Notes: generated from the sequence alone by a model not told the origin. DNA of 64,000 nucleotides from Hydractinia symbiolongicarpus (GCF_029227915.1 NC_079877.1:8680001-8744000), one strand, 5' to 3'; shown: positions 17,414 through 27,767, counted from the first letter of the stretch. Numbers and translations: made by a program.

Positions 17414-17529
17414 GTCGGGATGGCCGAGCGGTCTAAGGCGCCAGACTCAAGACAAAATGTTCTTCCACTCATCGCGTGGAGAATTCTGGTCCTCGAATGA
17501 GGGCGTGGGTTCGAATCCCACTTCCGACA
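17414..17529 (+). tRNA. tRNA-Leu(CAA), intron, unit 14
   Basis: Consensus copy. Confidence 0.97.
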
Positions 17530-17570
17530 ACTTTTCCCTGCCACACAAAATTTTAGGCCTAAAATGCAAG

Positions 17571-17664
17571 TCCACCGAGCCGGATTTGAACCAGCGACCT
17601 AAGGATGCCTGAGTGGTATAAGTTCGTCTACAGTCCTCCGCTCTACCAACTGAGCTATCGGTGG
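17571..17664 (-). tRNA. tRNA-Tyr(GTA), intron, unit 14
   Basis: Consensus copy. Confidence 0.97.
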
Positions 17665-17757
17665 ATGTAGCATCGTACAGTTCTTGTGCAGGACTATGCA
17701 GGTCATGTCACGTTTGTAGTATGACGTGGTTTTTAAAATGATGCGATAGCTCGCACG

Positions 17758-17829
17758 TAGCAGAGGGTGGTTTCGATCCACCGACCTCTGGGTTATGGGC
17801 CCAGCACGCTTCCTCTGCGCCACTCTGCT
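17758..17829 (-). tRNA. initiator tRNA-Met(CAT), unit 14
   Basis: Consensus copy. Confidence 0.97.
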
Positions 17830-17917
17830 GAAGGTAGGTAAGCTGAAATGTGTCTGATGTAAGGTGTAGTTTAGTATTGCGAACAGCACTCGAACTATGA
17901 CCTTTTTACCATTTCTA

Positions 17918-17990
17918 GGGGGATTAGCTCACATGGTAGAGCGCTCACTTTGCATGCGAGAGGTACCGGGATCGATGCCCGGATCCTCCA
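17918..17990 (+). tRNA. tRNA-Ala(TGC), unit 14
   Basis: G30 to A breaks an anticodon-stem pair (A-C). Confidence 0.92.
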
Positions 17991-18252
17991 AGACGATGTT
18001 TTTAATTTATTTATTTTTATACTAATTTCAGTAGTTGCCAATGGTCATAAGAGGATTTATGATGCTCCTAAGATTACCTGGTATTAATAATAATAATAAT
18101 AATAATACTAAACCGCGCTGCATATGTCTAGAGCATTTCTTGCTGTTTAATTTCGCATTGACAGTATACACAGTTTCAGCTTTTAACATGATCGACCGTG
18201 TGGCATTCGGGCATTGACGCCATCGCGAACATATTATTTAAATATGAACTCG

Positions 18253-18324
18253 TCCTCGGTAGTATAGTGGTAAGTATCCCCGCCTGTCACGCGGGAGACC
18301 GGGGTTCGATTCCCCGCCGGGGAG
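18253..18324 (+). tRNA. tRNA-Asp(GTC), unit 15
   Basis: Consensus copy. Confidence 0.97.
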
Positions 18325-18397
18325 GTTCTTTTTATCTTGTCAATGTTTCGTTTCACGTCAGTAGCGTTCGCGGGACTGTCCGGGAATACAGATTTAC

Positions 18398-18470
18398 GCC
18401 CGGTTAGCTCAGTCGGTAGAGCATCAGACTTTTAATCTGAGGGTCGCGGGTTCGAGTCCCTCATCGGGCG
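18398..18470 (+). tRNA. tRNA-Lys(TTT), unit 15
   Basis: Consensus copy. Confidence 0.97.
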
Positions 18471-18577
18471 TAACAATTATTTGGTACGATGGTGAACTAA
18501 CTTTCACCACAATGTCTTGTCGAAAGAGGATGAATAACGTAACATTTGCGGAGTGGCAAAGGCGAAGCAAACTTGAT

Positions 18578-18650
18578 GGGGAACTAGCTCAGATGGTAGA
18601 GCGCTCGCTTAGCATGCGAGAGGTACCGGGATCGATGCCCGGGTTCTCCA
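18578..18650 (+). tRNA. tRNA-Ala(AGC), unit 15
   Basis: Consensus copy. Confidence 0.97.
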
Positions 18651-18718
18651 ATGCCTTTTCCATAGGCGTAAAATAAATGAAATTTGCGCAGAGCAATTTG
18701 CAGCAGCGTTCGTGTCAT

Positions 18719-18834
18719 GTCGGGATGGCCGAGCGGTCTAAGGCGCCAGACTCAAGACAAAATGTTCTTCCACTCATCGCGTGGAGAATTCTGGTCCTCG
18801 AATGAGGGCGTGGGTTCGAATCCCACTTCCGACA
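18719..18834 (+). tRNA. tRNA-Leu(CAA), intron, unit 15
   Basis: Consensus copy. Confidence 0.97.
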
Positions 18835-18875
18835 ACTTTTCCCTGCCACACAAAATTTTAGGCCTAAAATGCAAG

Positions 18876-18969
18876 TCCACCGAGCCGGATTTGAACCAGC
18901 GACCTAAGGATGCCTGAGTGGTATAAGTTCGTCTACAGTCCTCCGCTCTACCAACTGAGCTATCGGTGG
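18876..18969 (-). tRNA. tRNA-Tyr(GTA), intron, unit 15
   Basis: Consensus copy. Confidence 0.97.
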
Positions 18970-19062
18970 ATGTAGCATCGTACAGTTCTTGTGCAGGACT
19001 ATGCAGGTCATGTCACGTTTGTAGTATGACGTGGTTTTTAAAATGATGCGATAGCTCGCACG

Positions 19063-19134
19063 TAGCAGAGGGTGGTTTCGATCCACCGACCTCTGGGTTA
19101 TGGGCCCAGCACGCTTCCTCTGCGCCACTCTGCT
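19063..19134 (-). tRNA. initiator tRNA-Met(CAT), unit 15
   Basis: Consensus copy. Confidence 0.97.
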
Positions 19135-19222
19135 GAAGGTAGGTAAGCTGAAATGTGTCTGATGTAAGGTGTAGTTTAGTATTGCGAACAGCACTCGAAC
19201 TATGACCTTTTTAACATTTCCA

Positions 19223-19295
19223 GGGGGATTAGCTCACATGGTAGAGCGCTCGCTTTGCATGCGAGAGGTACCGGGATCGATGCCCGGATCCTCCA
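19223..19295 (+). tRNA. tRNA-Ala(TGC), unit 15
   Basis: Consensus copy; 5' flank carries the C to A marker shared with units 16 and 31-34. Confidence 0.97.
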
Positions 19296-19554
19296 AGACG
19301 ATGTTTTTAATTTATTTATTTTTATACTAATTTCAGTAGTTGCCAATGGTCATAAGAGGATTTATGATGCTCCTAAGATTACCTGGTATTAATAATAATA
19401 ATAATAATACTAAACCGCGCTGCATATGTCTAGAGCATTTCTTGCTGTTTAATTTCGCATTGACAGTATACACAGTTTCAGCTTTTAACATGATCGACCG
19501 TGTGGCATTCGGGCATTGACGCCGTCGCGAACATATTATTTAAATATGAACTCG

Positions 19555-19626
19555 TCCTCGGTAGTATAGTGGTAAGTATCCCCGCCTGTCACGCGGGAGA
19601 CCGGGGTTCGATTCCCCGCCGGGGAG
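19555..19626 (+). tRNA. tRNA-Asp(GTC), unit 16
   Basis: Consensus copy. Confidence 0.97.
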
Positions 19627-19699
19627 GTTCTTTTTATCTTGTCAATGTTTCGTTTCACGTCAGTAGCGTTCGCGGGACTGTCCGGGAATACAGATTTAC

Positions 19700-19772
19700 G
19701 CCCGGTTAGCTCAGTCGGTAGAGCATCAGACTTTTAATCTGAGGGTCGCGGGTTCGAGTCCCTCATCGGGCG
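19700..19772 (+). tRNA. tRNA-Lys(TTT), unit 16
   Basis: Consensus copy. Confidence 0.97.
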
Positions 19773-19879
19773 TAACAATTATTTGGTACGATGGTGAACT
19801 AACTTTCACCACAATGTCTTGTCGAAAGAGGATGAATAACGTAACATTTGCGGAGTGGCAAAGGCGAAGCAAACTTGAT

Positions 19880-19952
19880 GGGGAACTAGCTCAGATGGTA
19901 GAGCGCTCGCTTAGCATGCGAGAGGTACCGGGATCGATGCCCGGGTTCTCCA
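19880..19952 (+). tRNA. tRNA-Ala(AGC), unit 16
   Basis: Consensus copy. Confidence 0.97.
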
Positions 19953-20020
19953 ATGCCTTTTCCATAGGCGTAAAATAAATGAAATTTGCGCAGAGCAATT
20001 TGCAGCAGCGTTCGTGTCAT

Positions 20021-20136
20021 GTCGGGATGGCCGAGCAGTCTAAGGCGCCAGACTCAAGACAAAATGTTCTTCCACTCATCGCGTGGAGAATTCTGGTCCT
20101 CGAATGAGGGCGTGGGTTCGAATCCCACTTCCGACA
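20021..20136 (+). tRNA. tRNA-Leu(CAA), intron, unit 16 (A box hit)
   Basis: G18 to A changes an invariant D-loop base that contacts base 55 and lies in the A box. Confidence 0.88.
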
Positions 20137-20177
20137 ACTTTTCCCTGCCACACAAAATTTTAGGCCTAAAATGCAAG

Positions 20178-20271
20178 TCCACCGAGCCGGATTTGAACCA
20201 GCGACCTAAGGATGCCTGAGTGGTATAAGTTCGTCTACAGTCCTCCGCTCTACCAACTGAGCTATCGGTGG
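20178..20271 (-). tRNA. tRNA-Tyr(GTA), intron, unit 16
   Basis: Consensus copy. Confidence 0.97.
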
Positions 20272-20364
20272 ATGTAGCATCGTACAGTTCTTGTGCAGGA
20301 CTATGCAGGTCATGTCACGTTTGTAGTATGACGTGGTTTTTAAAATGATGCGATAGCTCGCACG

Positions 20365-20436
20365 TAGCAGAGGGTGGTTTCGATCCACCGACCTCTGGGT
20401 TATGGACCCAGCACGCTTCCTCTGCGCCACTCTGCT
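20365..20436 (-). tRNA. initiator tRNA-Met(CAT), unit 16
   Basis: C32 to T in the anticodon loop; C33 and CAT are kept. Confidence 0.95.
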
Positions 20437-20524
20437 GAAGGTAGGTAAGCTGAAATGTGTCTGATGTAAGGTGTAGTTTAGTATTGCGAACAGCACTCGA
20501 ACTATGACCTTTTTAACATTTCCA

Positions 20525-20597
20525 GGGGGATTAGCTCACATGGTAGAGCGCTCGCTTTGCATGCGAGAGGTACCGGGATCGATGCCCGGATCCTCCA
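20525..20597 (+). tRNA. tRNA-Ala(TGC), unit 16
   Basis: Consensus copy; 5' flank marker as in unit 15. Confidence 0.97.
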
Positions 20598-20856
20598 AGA
20601 CGATGTTTTTAATTTATTTATTTTTATACTAATTTCAGTAGTTGCCAATGGTCATAAGAGGATTTATGATGCTCCTAAGATTACCTGGTATTAATAATAA
20701 TAATAATAATACTAAACCGCGCTGCATATGTCTAGAGCATTTCTTGCTGTTTAATTTCGCATTGACAGTATACACAGTTTCAGCTTTTAACATGATCGAC
20801 CGTGTGGCATTCGGGCATTGACGCCATCGCGAACATATTATTTAAATATGAACTCG

Positions 20857-20928
20857 TCCTCGGTAGTATAGTGGTAAGTATCCCCGCCTGTCACGCGGGA
20901 GACCGGGGTTCGATTCCCCGCCGGGGAG
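20857..20928 (+). tRNA. tRNA-Asp(GTC), unit 17
   Basis: Consensus copy. Confidence 0.97.
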
Positions 20929-21001
20929 GTTCTTTTTATCTTGTCAATGTTTCGTTTCACGTCAGTAGCGTTCGCGGGACTGTCCGGGAATACAGATTTA
21001 C

Positions 21002-21074
21002 GCCCGGTTAGCTCAGTCGGTAGAGCATCAGACTTTTAATCTGAGGGTCGCGGGTTCGAGTCCCTCATCGGGCG
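21002..21074 (+). tRNA. tRNA-Lys(TTT), unit 17
   Basis: Consensus copy. Confidence 0.97.
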
Positions 21075-21181
21075 TAACAATTATTTGGTACGATGGTGAA
21101 CTAACTTTCACCACAATGTCTTGTCGAAAGAGGATGAATAACGTAACATTTGCGGAGTGGCAAAGGCGAAGCAAACTTGAT

Positions 21182-21254
21182 GGGGAACTAGCTCAGATGG
21201 TAGAGCGCTCGCTTAGCATGCGAGAGGTACCGGGATCGATGCCCGGGTTCTCCA
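21182..21254 (+). tRNA. tRNA-Ala(AGC), unit 17
   Basis: Consensus copy. Confidence 0.97.
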
Positions 21255-21322
21255 ATGCCTTTTCCATAGGCGTAAAATAAATGAAATTTGCGCAGAGCAA
21301 TTTGCAGCAGCGTTCGTGTCAT

Positions 21323-21438
21323 GTCGGGATGGCCGAGCGGTCTAAGGCGCCAGACTCAAGAAAAAATGTTCTTCCACTCATCGCGTGGAGAATTCTGGTC
21401 CTCGAATGAGGGCGTGGGTTCGAATCCCACTTCCGACA
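21323..21438 (+). tRNA. tRNA-Leu(CAA), intron, unit 17
   Basis: Exons consensus; C to A at intron base 2 makes an A6 run. Confidence 0.96.
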
Positions 21439-21479
21439 ACTTTTCCCTGCCACACAAAATTTTAGGCCTAAAATGCAAG

Positions 21480-21573
21480 TCCACCGAGCCGGATTTGAAC
21501 CAGCGACCTAAGGATGCCTGAGTGGTATAAGTTCGTCTACAGTCCTCCGCTCTACCAACTGAGCTATCGGTGG
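21480..21573 (-). tRNA. tRNA-Tyr(GTA), intron, unit 17
   Basis: Consensus copy. Confidence 0.97.
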
Positions 21574-21666
21574 ATGTAGCATCGTACAGTTCTTGTGCAG
21601 GACTATGCAGGTCATGTCACGTTTGTAGTATGACGTGGTTTTTAAAATGATGCGATAGCTCGCACG

Positions 21667-21738
21667 TAGCAGAGGGTGGTTTCGATCCACCGACCTCTGG
21701 GTTATGGGCCCAGCACGCTTCCTCTGCGCCACTCTGCT
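21667..21738 (-). tRNA. initiator tRNA-Met(CAT), unit 17
   Basis: Consensus copy. Confidence 0.97.
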
Positions 21739-21826
21739 GAAGGTAGGTAAGCTGAAATGTGTCTGATGTAAGGTGTAGTTTAGTATTGCGAACAGCACTC
21801 GAACTATGACCTTTTTACCATTTCCA

Positions 21827-21899
21827 GGGGGATTAGCTCACATGGTAGAGCGCTCGCTTTGCATGCGAGAGGTACCGGGATCGATGCCCGGATCCTCCA
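21827..21899 (+). tRNA. tRNA-Ala(TGC), unit 17
   Basis: Consensus copy. Confidence 0.97.
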
Positions 21900-22161
21900 A
21901 GACGATGTTTTTAATTTATTTATTTTTATACTAATTTCAGTAGTTGCCAATGGTCATAAGAGGATTTATGATGCTCCTAAGATTACCTGGTATTAATAAT
22001 AATAATAATAATAATACTAAACCGCGCTGCATATGTCTAGAGCATTTCTTGCTGTTTAATTTCGCATTGACAGTATACACAGTTTCAGCTTTTAACATGA
22101 TCGACCGTGTGGCATTCGGGCATTGACGCCATCGCGAACATATTATTTAAATATGAACTCG

Positions 22162-22233
22162 TCCTCGGTAGTATAGTGGTAAGTATCCCCGCCTGTCACG
22201 CGGGAGACCGGGGTTCGATTCCCCGCCGGGGAG
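22162..22233 (+). tRNA. tRNA-Asp(GTC), unit 18
   Basis: Consensus copy. Confidence 0.97.
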
Positions 22234-22306
22234 GTTCTTTTTATCTTGTCAATGTTTCGTTTCACGTCAGTAGCGTTCGCGGGACTGTCCGGGAATACAG
22301 ATTTAC

Positions 22307-22379
22307 GCCCGGTTAGCTGAGTCGGTAGAGCATCAGACTTTTAATCTGAGGGTCGCGGGTTCGAGTCCTTCATCGGCCT
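22307..22379 (+). tRNA. tRNA-Lys(TTT), unit 18, degenerate
   Basis: Four changes: C13 to G breaks a D-stem pair, C63 to T weakens the T stem, G71 to C breaks the second acceptor pair, and discriminator G73 becomes T. This is the most changed full-length gene in the window and is probably a pseudogene in the making. Confidence 0.75.
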
Positions 22380-22486
22380 TAACAATTATTTGGTACGATG
22401 GTGAACTAACTTTCACCACAATGTCTTGTCGAAAGAGGATGAATAACGTAACATTTGCGGAGTGGCAAAGGCGAAGCAAACTTGAT

Positions 22487-22559
22487 GGGGAACTAGCTCA
22501 GATGGTAGAGCGCTCGCTTAGCATGCGAGAGGTACCGGGATCGATTCCCGGGTTCTCCA
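22487..22559 (+). tRNA. tRNA-Ala(AGC), unit 18
   Basis: G60 to T in the T loop, which brings it closer to the standard loop. Confidence 0.95.
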
Positions 22560-22627
22560 ATGCCTTTTCCATAGGCGTAAAATAAATGAAATTTGCGCAG
22601 AGCAATTTGCAGCAGCGTTCGTGTCAT

Positions 22628-22743
22628 GTCGGGATGGCCGAGCGGTCTAAGGCGCCAGACTCAAGACAAAATGTTCTTCCACTCATCGCGTGGAGAATTC
22701 TGGTCCTCGAATGAGGGCGTGGGTTCGAATCCCACTTCCGACA
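22628..22743 (+). tRNA. tRNA-Leu(CAA), intron, unit 18
   Basis: Consensus copy. Confidence 0.97.
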
Positions 22744-22784
22744 ACTTTTCCCTGCCACACAAAATTTTAGGCCTAAAATGCAAG

Positions 22785-22878
22785 TCCACCGAGCCGGATT
22801 TGAACCAGCGACCTAAGGATGCCTGATTGGTATAAGTTCGTCTACAGTCCTCCGCTCTACCAACTGAGCTATCGGTGG
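22785..22878 (-). tRNA. tRNA-Tyr(GTA), intron, unit 18
   Basis: Exons consensus; one intron change. Confidence 0.97.
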
Positions 22879-22971
22879 ATGTAGCATCGTACAGTTCTTG
22901 TGCAGGACTATGCAGGTCATGTCACGTTTGTAGTATGACGTGGTTTTTAAAATGATGCGATAGCTCGCACG

Positions 22972-23043
22972 TAGCAGAGGGTGGTTTCGATCCACCGACC
23001 TCTGGGTTATGGGCCCAGCACGCTTCCTCTGCGCCACTCTGCT
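22972..23043 (-). tRNA. initiator tRNA-Met(CAT), unit 18
   Basis: Consensus copy. Confidence 0.97.
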
Positions 23044-23131
23044 GAAGGTAGGTAAGCTGAAATGTGTCTGATGTAAGGTGTAGTTTAGTATTGCGAACAG
23101 CACTCGAACTATGACCTTTTTACCATTTCCA

Positions 23132-23204
23132 GGGGGATTAGCTCACATGGTAGAGCGCTCGCTTTGCATGCGAGAGGTACCGGGATCGATGCCCGGATCC
23201 TCCA
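23132..23204 (+). tRNA. tRNA-Ala(TGC), unit 18
   Basis: Consensus copy. Confidence 0.97.
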
Positions 23205-23463
23205 AGACGATGTTTTTAATTTATTTATTTTTATACTAATTTCAGTAGTTGCCAATGGTCATAAGAGGATTTATGATGCTCCTAAGATTACCTGGTATTA
23301 ATAATAATAATAATAATACTAAACCGCGCTGCATATGTCTAGAGCATTTCTTGCTGTTTAATTTCGCATTGACAGTATACACAGTTTCAGCTTTTAACAT
23401 GATCGACCGTGTGGCATTCGGGCATTGACGCCATCGCGAACATATTATTTAAATATGAACTCG

Positions 23464-23535
23464 TCCTCGGTAGTATAGTGGTAAGTATCCCCGCCTGTCA
23501 CGCGGGAGACCGGAGTTCGATTCCCCGCCGGGGAG
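23464..23535 (+). tRNA. tRNA-Asp(GTC), unit 19
   Basis: G52 to A breaks a T-stem pair and alters the first B-box base. Confidence 0.9.
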
Positions 23536-23608
23536 GTTCTTTTTATCTTGTCAATGTTTCGTTTCACGTCAGTAGCGTTCGCGGGACTGTCCGGGAATAC
23601 AGATTTAC

Positions 23609-23681
23609 GCCCGGTTAGCTCAGTCGGTAGAGCATCAGACTTTTAATCTGAGGGTCGCGGGTTCGAGTCCCTCATCGGGCG
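23609..23681 (+). tRNA. tRNA-Lys(TTT), unit 19
   Basis: Consensus copy. Confidence 0.97.
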
Positions 23682-23788
23682 TAACAATTATTTGGTACGA
23701 TGGTGAACTAACTTTCACCACAATGTCTTGTCGAAAGAGGATGAATAACGTAACATTTGCGGAGTGGCAAAGGCGAAGCAAACTTGAT

Positions 23789-23861
23789 GGGGAACTAGCT
23801 CAGATGGTAGAGCGCTCGCTTAGCATGCGAGAGGTACCGGGATCGATGCCCGGGTTCTCCA
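23789..23861 (+). tRNA. tRNA-Ala(AGC), unit 19
   Basis: Consensus copy. Confidence 0.97.
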
Positions 23862-23929
23862 ATGCCTTTTCCATAGGCGTAAAATAAATGAAATTTGCGC
23901 AGAGCAATTTGCAGCAGCGTTCGTGTCAT

Positions 23930-24045
23930 GTCGGGATGGCCGAGCGGTCTAAGGCGCCAGACTCAAGACAAAATGTTCTTCCACTCATCGCGTGGAGAAT
24001 TCTGGTCCTCGAATGAGGGCGTGGGTTCGAATCCCACTTCCGACA
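23930..24045 (+). tRNA. tRNA-Leu(CAA), intron, unit 19
   Basis: Consensus copy. Confidence 0.97.
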
Positions 24046-24086
24046 ACTTTTCCCTGCCACACAAAATTTTAGGCCTAAAATGCAAG

Positions 24087-24180
24087 TCCACCGAGCCGGA
24101 TTTGAACCAGCGACCTAAGGATGCCTGAGTGGTATAAGTTCGTCTACAGTCCTCCGCTCTACCAACTGAGCTATCGGTGG
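24087..24180 (-). tRNA. tRNA-Tyr(GTA), intron, unit 19
   Basis: Consensus copy. Confidence 0.97.
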
Positions 24181-24273
24181 ATGTAGCATCGTACAGTTCT
24201 TGTGCAGGACTATGCAGGTCATGTCACGTTTGTAGTATGACGTGGATTTTAAAATGATGCGATAGCTCGCACG

Positions 24274-24345
24274 TAGCAGAGGGTGGTTTCGATCCACCGA
24301 CCTCTGGGTTATGGGCCCAGCACGCTTCCTCTGCACCACTCTGCT
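24274..24345 (-). tRNA. initiator tRNA-Met(CAT), unit 19
   Basis: C11 to T makes a T-G pair in the D stem. Confidence 0.95.
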
Positions 24346-24433
24346 GAAGGTAGGCAAGCTGAAATGTGTCTGATGTAAGGTGTAGTTTAGTATTGCGAAC
24401 AGCACTCGAACTATGACCTTTTTACCATTTCCA

Positions 24434-24506
24434 GGGGGATTAGCTCACATGGTAGAGCGCTCGCTTTGCATGCGAGAGGTACCGGGATCGATGCCCGGAT
24501 CCTCCA
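24434..24506 (+). tRNA. tRNA-Ala(TGC), unit 19
   Basis: Consensus copy. Confidence 0.97.
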
Positions 24507-24765
24507 AGACGATGTTTTTAATTTATTTATTTTTATACTAATTTCAGTAGTTGCCAATGGTCATAAGAGGATTTATGATGCTCCTAAGATTACCTGGTAT
24601 TAATAATAATAATAATAATACTAAACCGCGCTGCATATGTCTAGAGCATTTCTTGCTGTTTAATTTCGCATTGACAGTATACACAGTTTCAGCTTTTAAC
24701 ATGATCGACCGTGTGGCATTCGGGCATTGACGCCATCGCGAACATATTATTTAAATATGAACTCG

Positions 24766-24837
24766 TCCTCGGTAGTATAGTGGTAAGTATCCCCGCCTGT
24801 CACGCGGGAGACCGGGGTTCGATTCCCCGCCGGGGAG
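24766..24837 (+). tRNA. tRNA-Asp(GTC), unit 20
   Basis: Consensus copy, followed by a lengthened terminator. Confidence 0.97.
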
Positions 24838-24838
24838 G

Positions 24839-24846
24839 TTTTTTTT
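24839..24846 (+). terminator. Pol III T8 terminator, unit 20 Asp
   Basis: A C to T change joins the TT and T5 runs into eight T. Confidence 0.85.
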
Positions 24847-24910
24847 ATCTTGTCAATGTTTCGTTTCACGTCAGTAGCGTTCGCGGGACTGTCCGGGAAT
24901 ACAGATTTAC

Positions 24911-24983
24911 GCCCGGTTAGCTCAGTCGGTAGAGCATCAGACTTTTAATCTGAGGGTCGCGGGTTCGAGTCCCTCATCGGGCG
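24911..24983 (+). tRNA. tRNA-Lys(TTT), unit 20
   Basis: Consensus copy. Confidence 0.97.
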
Positions 24984-25090
24984 TAACAATTATTTGGTAC
25001 GATGGTGAACTAACTTTCACCACAATGTCTTGTCGAAAGAGGATGAATAACGTAACATTTGCGGAGTGGCAAAGGCGAAGCAAACTTGAT

Positions 25091-25163
25091 GGGGAACTAG
25101 CTCAGATGGTAGAGCGCTCGCTTAGCATGCGAGAGGTACCGGGATCGATGCCCGGGTTCTCCA
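25091..25163 (+). tRNA. tRNA-Ala(AGC), unit 20
   Basis: Consensus copy. Confidence 0.97.
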
Positions 25164-25231
25164 ATGCCTTTTCCATAGGCGTAAAATAAATGAAATTTGC
25201 GCAGAGCAATTTGCAGCAGCGTTCGTGTCAT

Positions 25232-25347
25232 GTCGGGATGGCCGAGCGGTCTAAGGCGCCAGACTCAAGACAAAATGTTCTTCCACTCATCGCGTGGAGA
25301 ATTCTGGTCCTCGAATGAGGGCGTGGGTTCGAATCCCACTTCCGACA
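25232..25347 (+). tRNA. tRNA-Leu(CAA), intron, unit 20
   Basis: Consensus copy. Confidence 0.97.
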
Positions 25348-25388
25348 ACTTTTCCCTGCCACACAAAATTTTAGGCCTAAAATGCAAG

Positions 25389-25482
25389 TCCACCGAGCCG
25401 GATTTGAACCAGCGACCTAAGGATGCCTGAGTGGTATAAGTTCGTCTACAGTCCTCCGCTCTACCAACTGAGCTATCGGTGG
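25389..25482 (-). tRNA. tRNA-Tyr(GTA), intron, unit 20
   Basis: Consensus copy. Confidence 0.97.
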
Positions 25483-25575
25483 ATGTAGCATCGTACAGTT
25501 CTTGTGCAGGACTATGCAGGTCATGTCACGTTTGTAGTATGACGTGGTTTTTAAAATGATGCGATAGCTCGCACG

Positions 25576-25647
25576 TAGCAGAGGGTGGTTTCGATCCACC
25601 GACCTCTGGGTTATGGGCCTAGCACGCTTCCTCTGCGCCACTCTGCT
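25576..25647 (-). tRNA. initiator tRNA-Met(CAT), unit 20
   Basis: G29 to A breaks one of the three G-C pairs that mark initiators. Confidence 0.9.
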
Positions 25648-25735
25648 GAAGGTAGGTAAGCTGAAATGTGTCTGATGTAAGGTGTAGTTTAGTATTGCGA
25701 ACAGCACTCGAACTATGACCTTTTTACCATTTCCA

Positions 25736-25808
25736 GGGGGATTAGCTCACATGGTAGAGCGCTCGCTTTGCATGCGAGAGGTACCGGGATCGATGCCCGG
25801 ATCCTCCA
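25736..25808 (+). tRNA. tRNA-Ala(TGC), unit 20
   Basis: Consensus copy. Confidence 0.97.
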
Positions 25809-26067
25809 AGACGATGTTTTTAATTTATTTATTTTTATACTAATTTCAGTAGTTGCCAATGGTCATAAGAGGATTTATGATGCTCCTAAGATTACCTGGT
25901 ATTAATAATAATAATAATAATACTAAACCGCGCTGCATATGTCTAGAGCATTTCTAGCTGTTTAATTTCGCATTGACAGTATACACAGTTTCAGCTTTTA
26001 ACATGATCGACCGTGTGGCATTCGGGCATTGACGCCATCGCGAACATATTATTTAAATATGAACTCG

Positions 26068-26139
26068 TCCTCGGTAGTATAGTGGTAAGTATCCCCGCCT
26101 GTCACGCGGGAGACCGGGGTTCGATTCCCCGCCGGGGAG
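26068..26139 (+). tRNA. tRNA-Asp(GTC), unit 21
   Basis: Consensus copy. Confidence 0.97.
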
Positions 26140-26212
26140 GTTCTTTTTATCTTGTCAATGTTTCGTTTCACGTCAGTAGCGTTCGCGGGACTGTCCGGGA
26201 ATACAGATTTAC

Positions 26213-26285
26213 GCCCGGTTAGCTCAGTCGGTAGAGCATCAGACTTTTAATCTGAGGGTCGCGGGTTCGAGTCCCTCATCGGGCG
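26213..26285 (+). tRNA. tRNA-Lys(TTT), unit 21
   Basis: Consensus copy. Confidence 0.97.
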
Positions 26286-26392
26286 TAACAATTATTTGGT
26301 ACGATGGTGAACTAACTTTCACCACAATGTCTTGTCGAAAGAGGATGAATAACGTAACATTTGCGGAGTGGCAAAGGCGAAGCAAACTTGAT

Positions 26393-26465
26393 GGGGAACT
26401 AGCTCAGATGGTAGAGCGCTCGCTTAGCATGCGAGAGGTACGGGGATCGATGCCCGGGTTCTCCA
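26393..26465 (+). tRNA. tRNA-Ala(AGC), unit 21
   Basis: C50 to G breaks a T-stem pair (G-G). Confidence 0.92.
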
Positions 26466-26533
26466 ATGCCTTTTCCATAGGCGTAAAATAAATGAAATTT
26501 GCGCAGAGCAATTTGCAGCAGCGTTCGTGTCAT

Positions 26534-26649
26534 GTCGGGATGGCCGAGCGGTCTAAGGCGCCAGACTCAAGACAAAATGTTCTTCCACTCATCGCGTGGA
26601 GAATTCTGGTCCTCGAATGAGGGCGTGGGTTCGAATCCCACTTCCGACA
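26534..26649 (+). tRNA. tRNA-Leu(CAA), intron, unit 21
   Basis: Consensus copy. Confidence 0.97.
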
Positions 26650-26690
26650 ACTTTTCCCTGCCACACAAAATTTTAGGCCTAAAATGCAAG

Positions 26691-26784
26691 TCCACCGGGC
26701 CGGATTTGAACCAGCGACCTAAGGATGCCTGAGTGGTATAAGTTCGTCTACAATCCTCCGCTCTACCAACTGAGCTATCGGTGG
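26691..26784 (-). tRNA. tRNA-Tyr(GTA), intron, unit 21
   Basis: T66 to C breaks the inner acceptor pair, and C32 to T lies in the anticodon loop. Confidence 0.92.
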
Positions 26785-26877
26785 ATGTAGCATCGTACAG
26801 TTCTTGTGCAGGACTATGCAGGTCATGTCACGTTTGTAGTATGACGTGGTTTTTAAAATGATGCGATAGCTCGCACG

Positions 26878-26949
26878 TAGCAGAGGGTGGTTTCGATCCA
26901 CCGACCTCTGGGTTATGGGCCCAGCACGCTTCCTCTGCGCCACTCTGCT
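26878..26949 (-). tRNA. initiator tRNA-Met(CAT), unit 21
   Basis: Consensus copy; 5' flank change shared with unit 19. Confidence 0.97.
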
Positions 26950-27037
26950 GAAGGTAGGCAAGCTGAAATGTGTCTGATGTAAGGTGTAGTTTAGTATTGC
27001 GAACAGCACTCGAACTATGACCTTTTTACCATTTCCA

Positions 27038-27110
27038 GGGGGATTAGCTCACATGGTAGAGCGCTCGCTTTGCATGCGAGAGGTACCGGGATCGATGCCC
27101 GGATCCTCCA
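27038..27110 (+). tRNA. tRNA-Ala(TGC), unit 21
   Basis: Consensus copy. Confidence 0.97.
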
Positions 27111-27369
27111 TGACGATGTTTTTAATTTATTTATTTTTATACTAATTTCAGTAGTTGCCAATGGTCATAAGAGGATTTATGATGCTCCTAAGATTACCTG
27201 GTATTAATAATAATAATAATAATACTAAACCGCGCTGCATATGTCTAGAGCATTTCTTGCTGTTTAATTTCGCATTGACAGTATACACAGTTTCAGCTTT
27301 TAACATGATCGACCGTGTGGCATTCGGGCATTGACGCCATCGCGAACATATTATTTAAATATGAACTCG

Positions 27370-27441
27370 TCCTCGGTAGTATAGTGGTAAGTATCCCCGC
27401 CTGTCACGCGGGAGACCGGGGTTCGATTCCCCGCCGGGGAG
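27370..27441 (+). tRNA. tRNA-Asp(GTC), unit 22
   Basis: Consensus copy. Confidence 0.97.
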
Positions 27442-27514
27442 GTTCTTTTTATCTTGTCAATGTTTCGTTTCACGTCAGTAGCGTTCGCGGCACTGTCCGG
27501 GAATACAGATTTAC

Positions 27515-27587
27515 GCCCGGTTAGCTCAGTCGGTAGAGCATCAGACTTTTAATCTGAGGGTCGCGGGTTCGAGTCCCTCATCGGGCG
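27515..27587 (+). tRNA. tRNA-Lys(TTT), unit 22
   Basis: Consensus copy. Confidence 0.97.
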
Positions 27588-27694
27588 TAACAATTATTTG
27601 GTACGATGGTGAACTAACTTTCACCACAATGTCTTGTCGAAAGAGGATGAATAACGTAACATTTGCAGAGTGGCAAAGGCGAAGCAAACTTGAT

Positions 27695-27767
27695 GGGGAA
27701 CTAGCTCAGATGGTAGAGCGCTCGCTTAGCATGCGAGAGGTACCGGGATCGATGCCCGGGTTCTCCA
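27695..27767 (+). tRNA. tRNA-Ala(AGC), unit 22
   Basis: Consensus copy. Confidence 0.97.
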
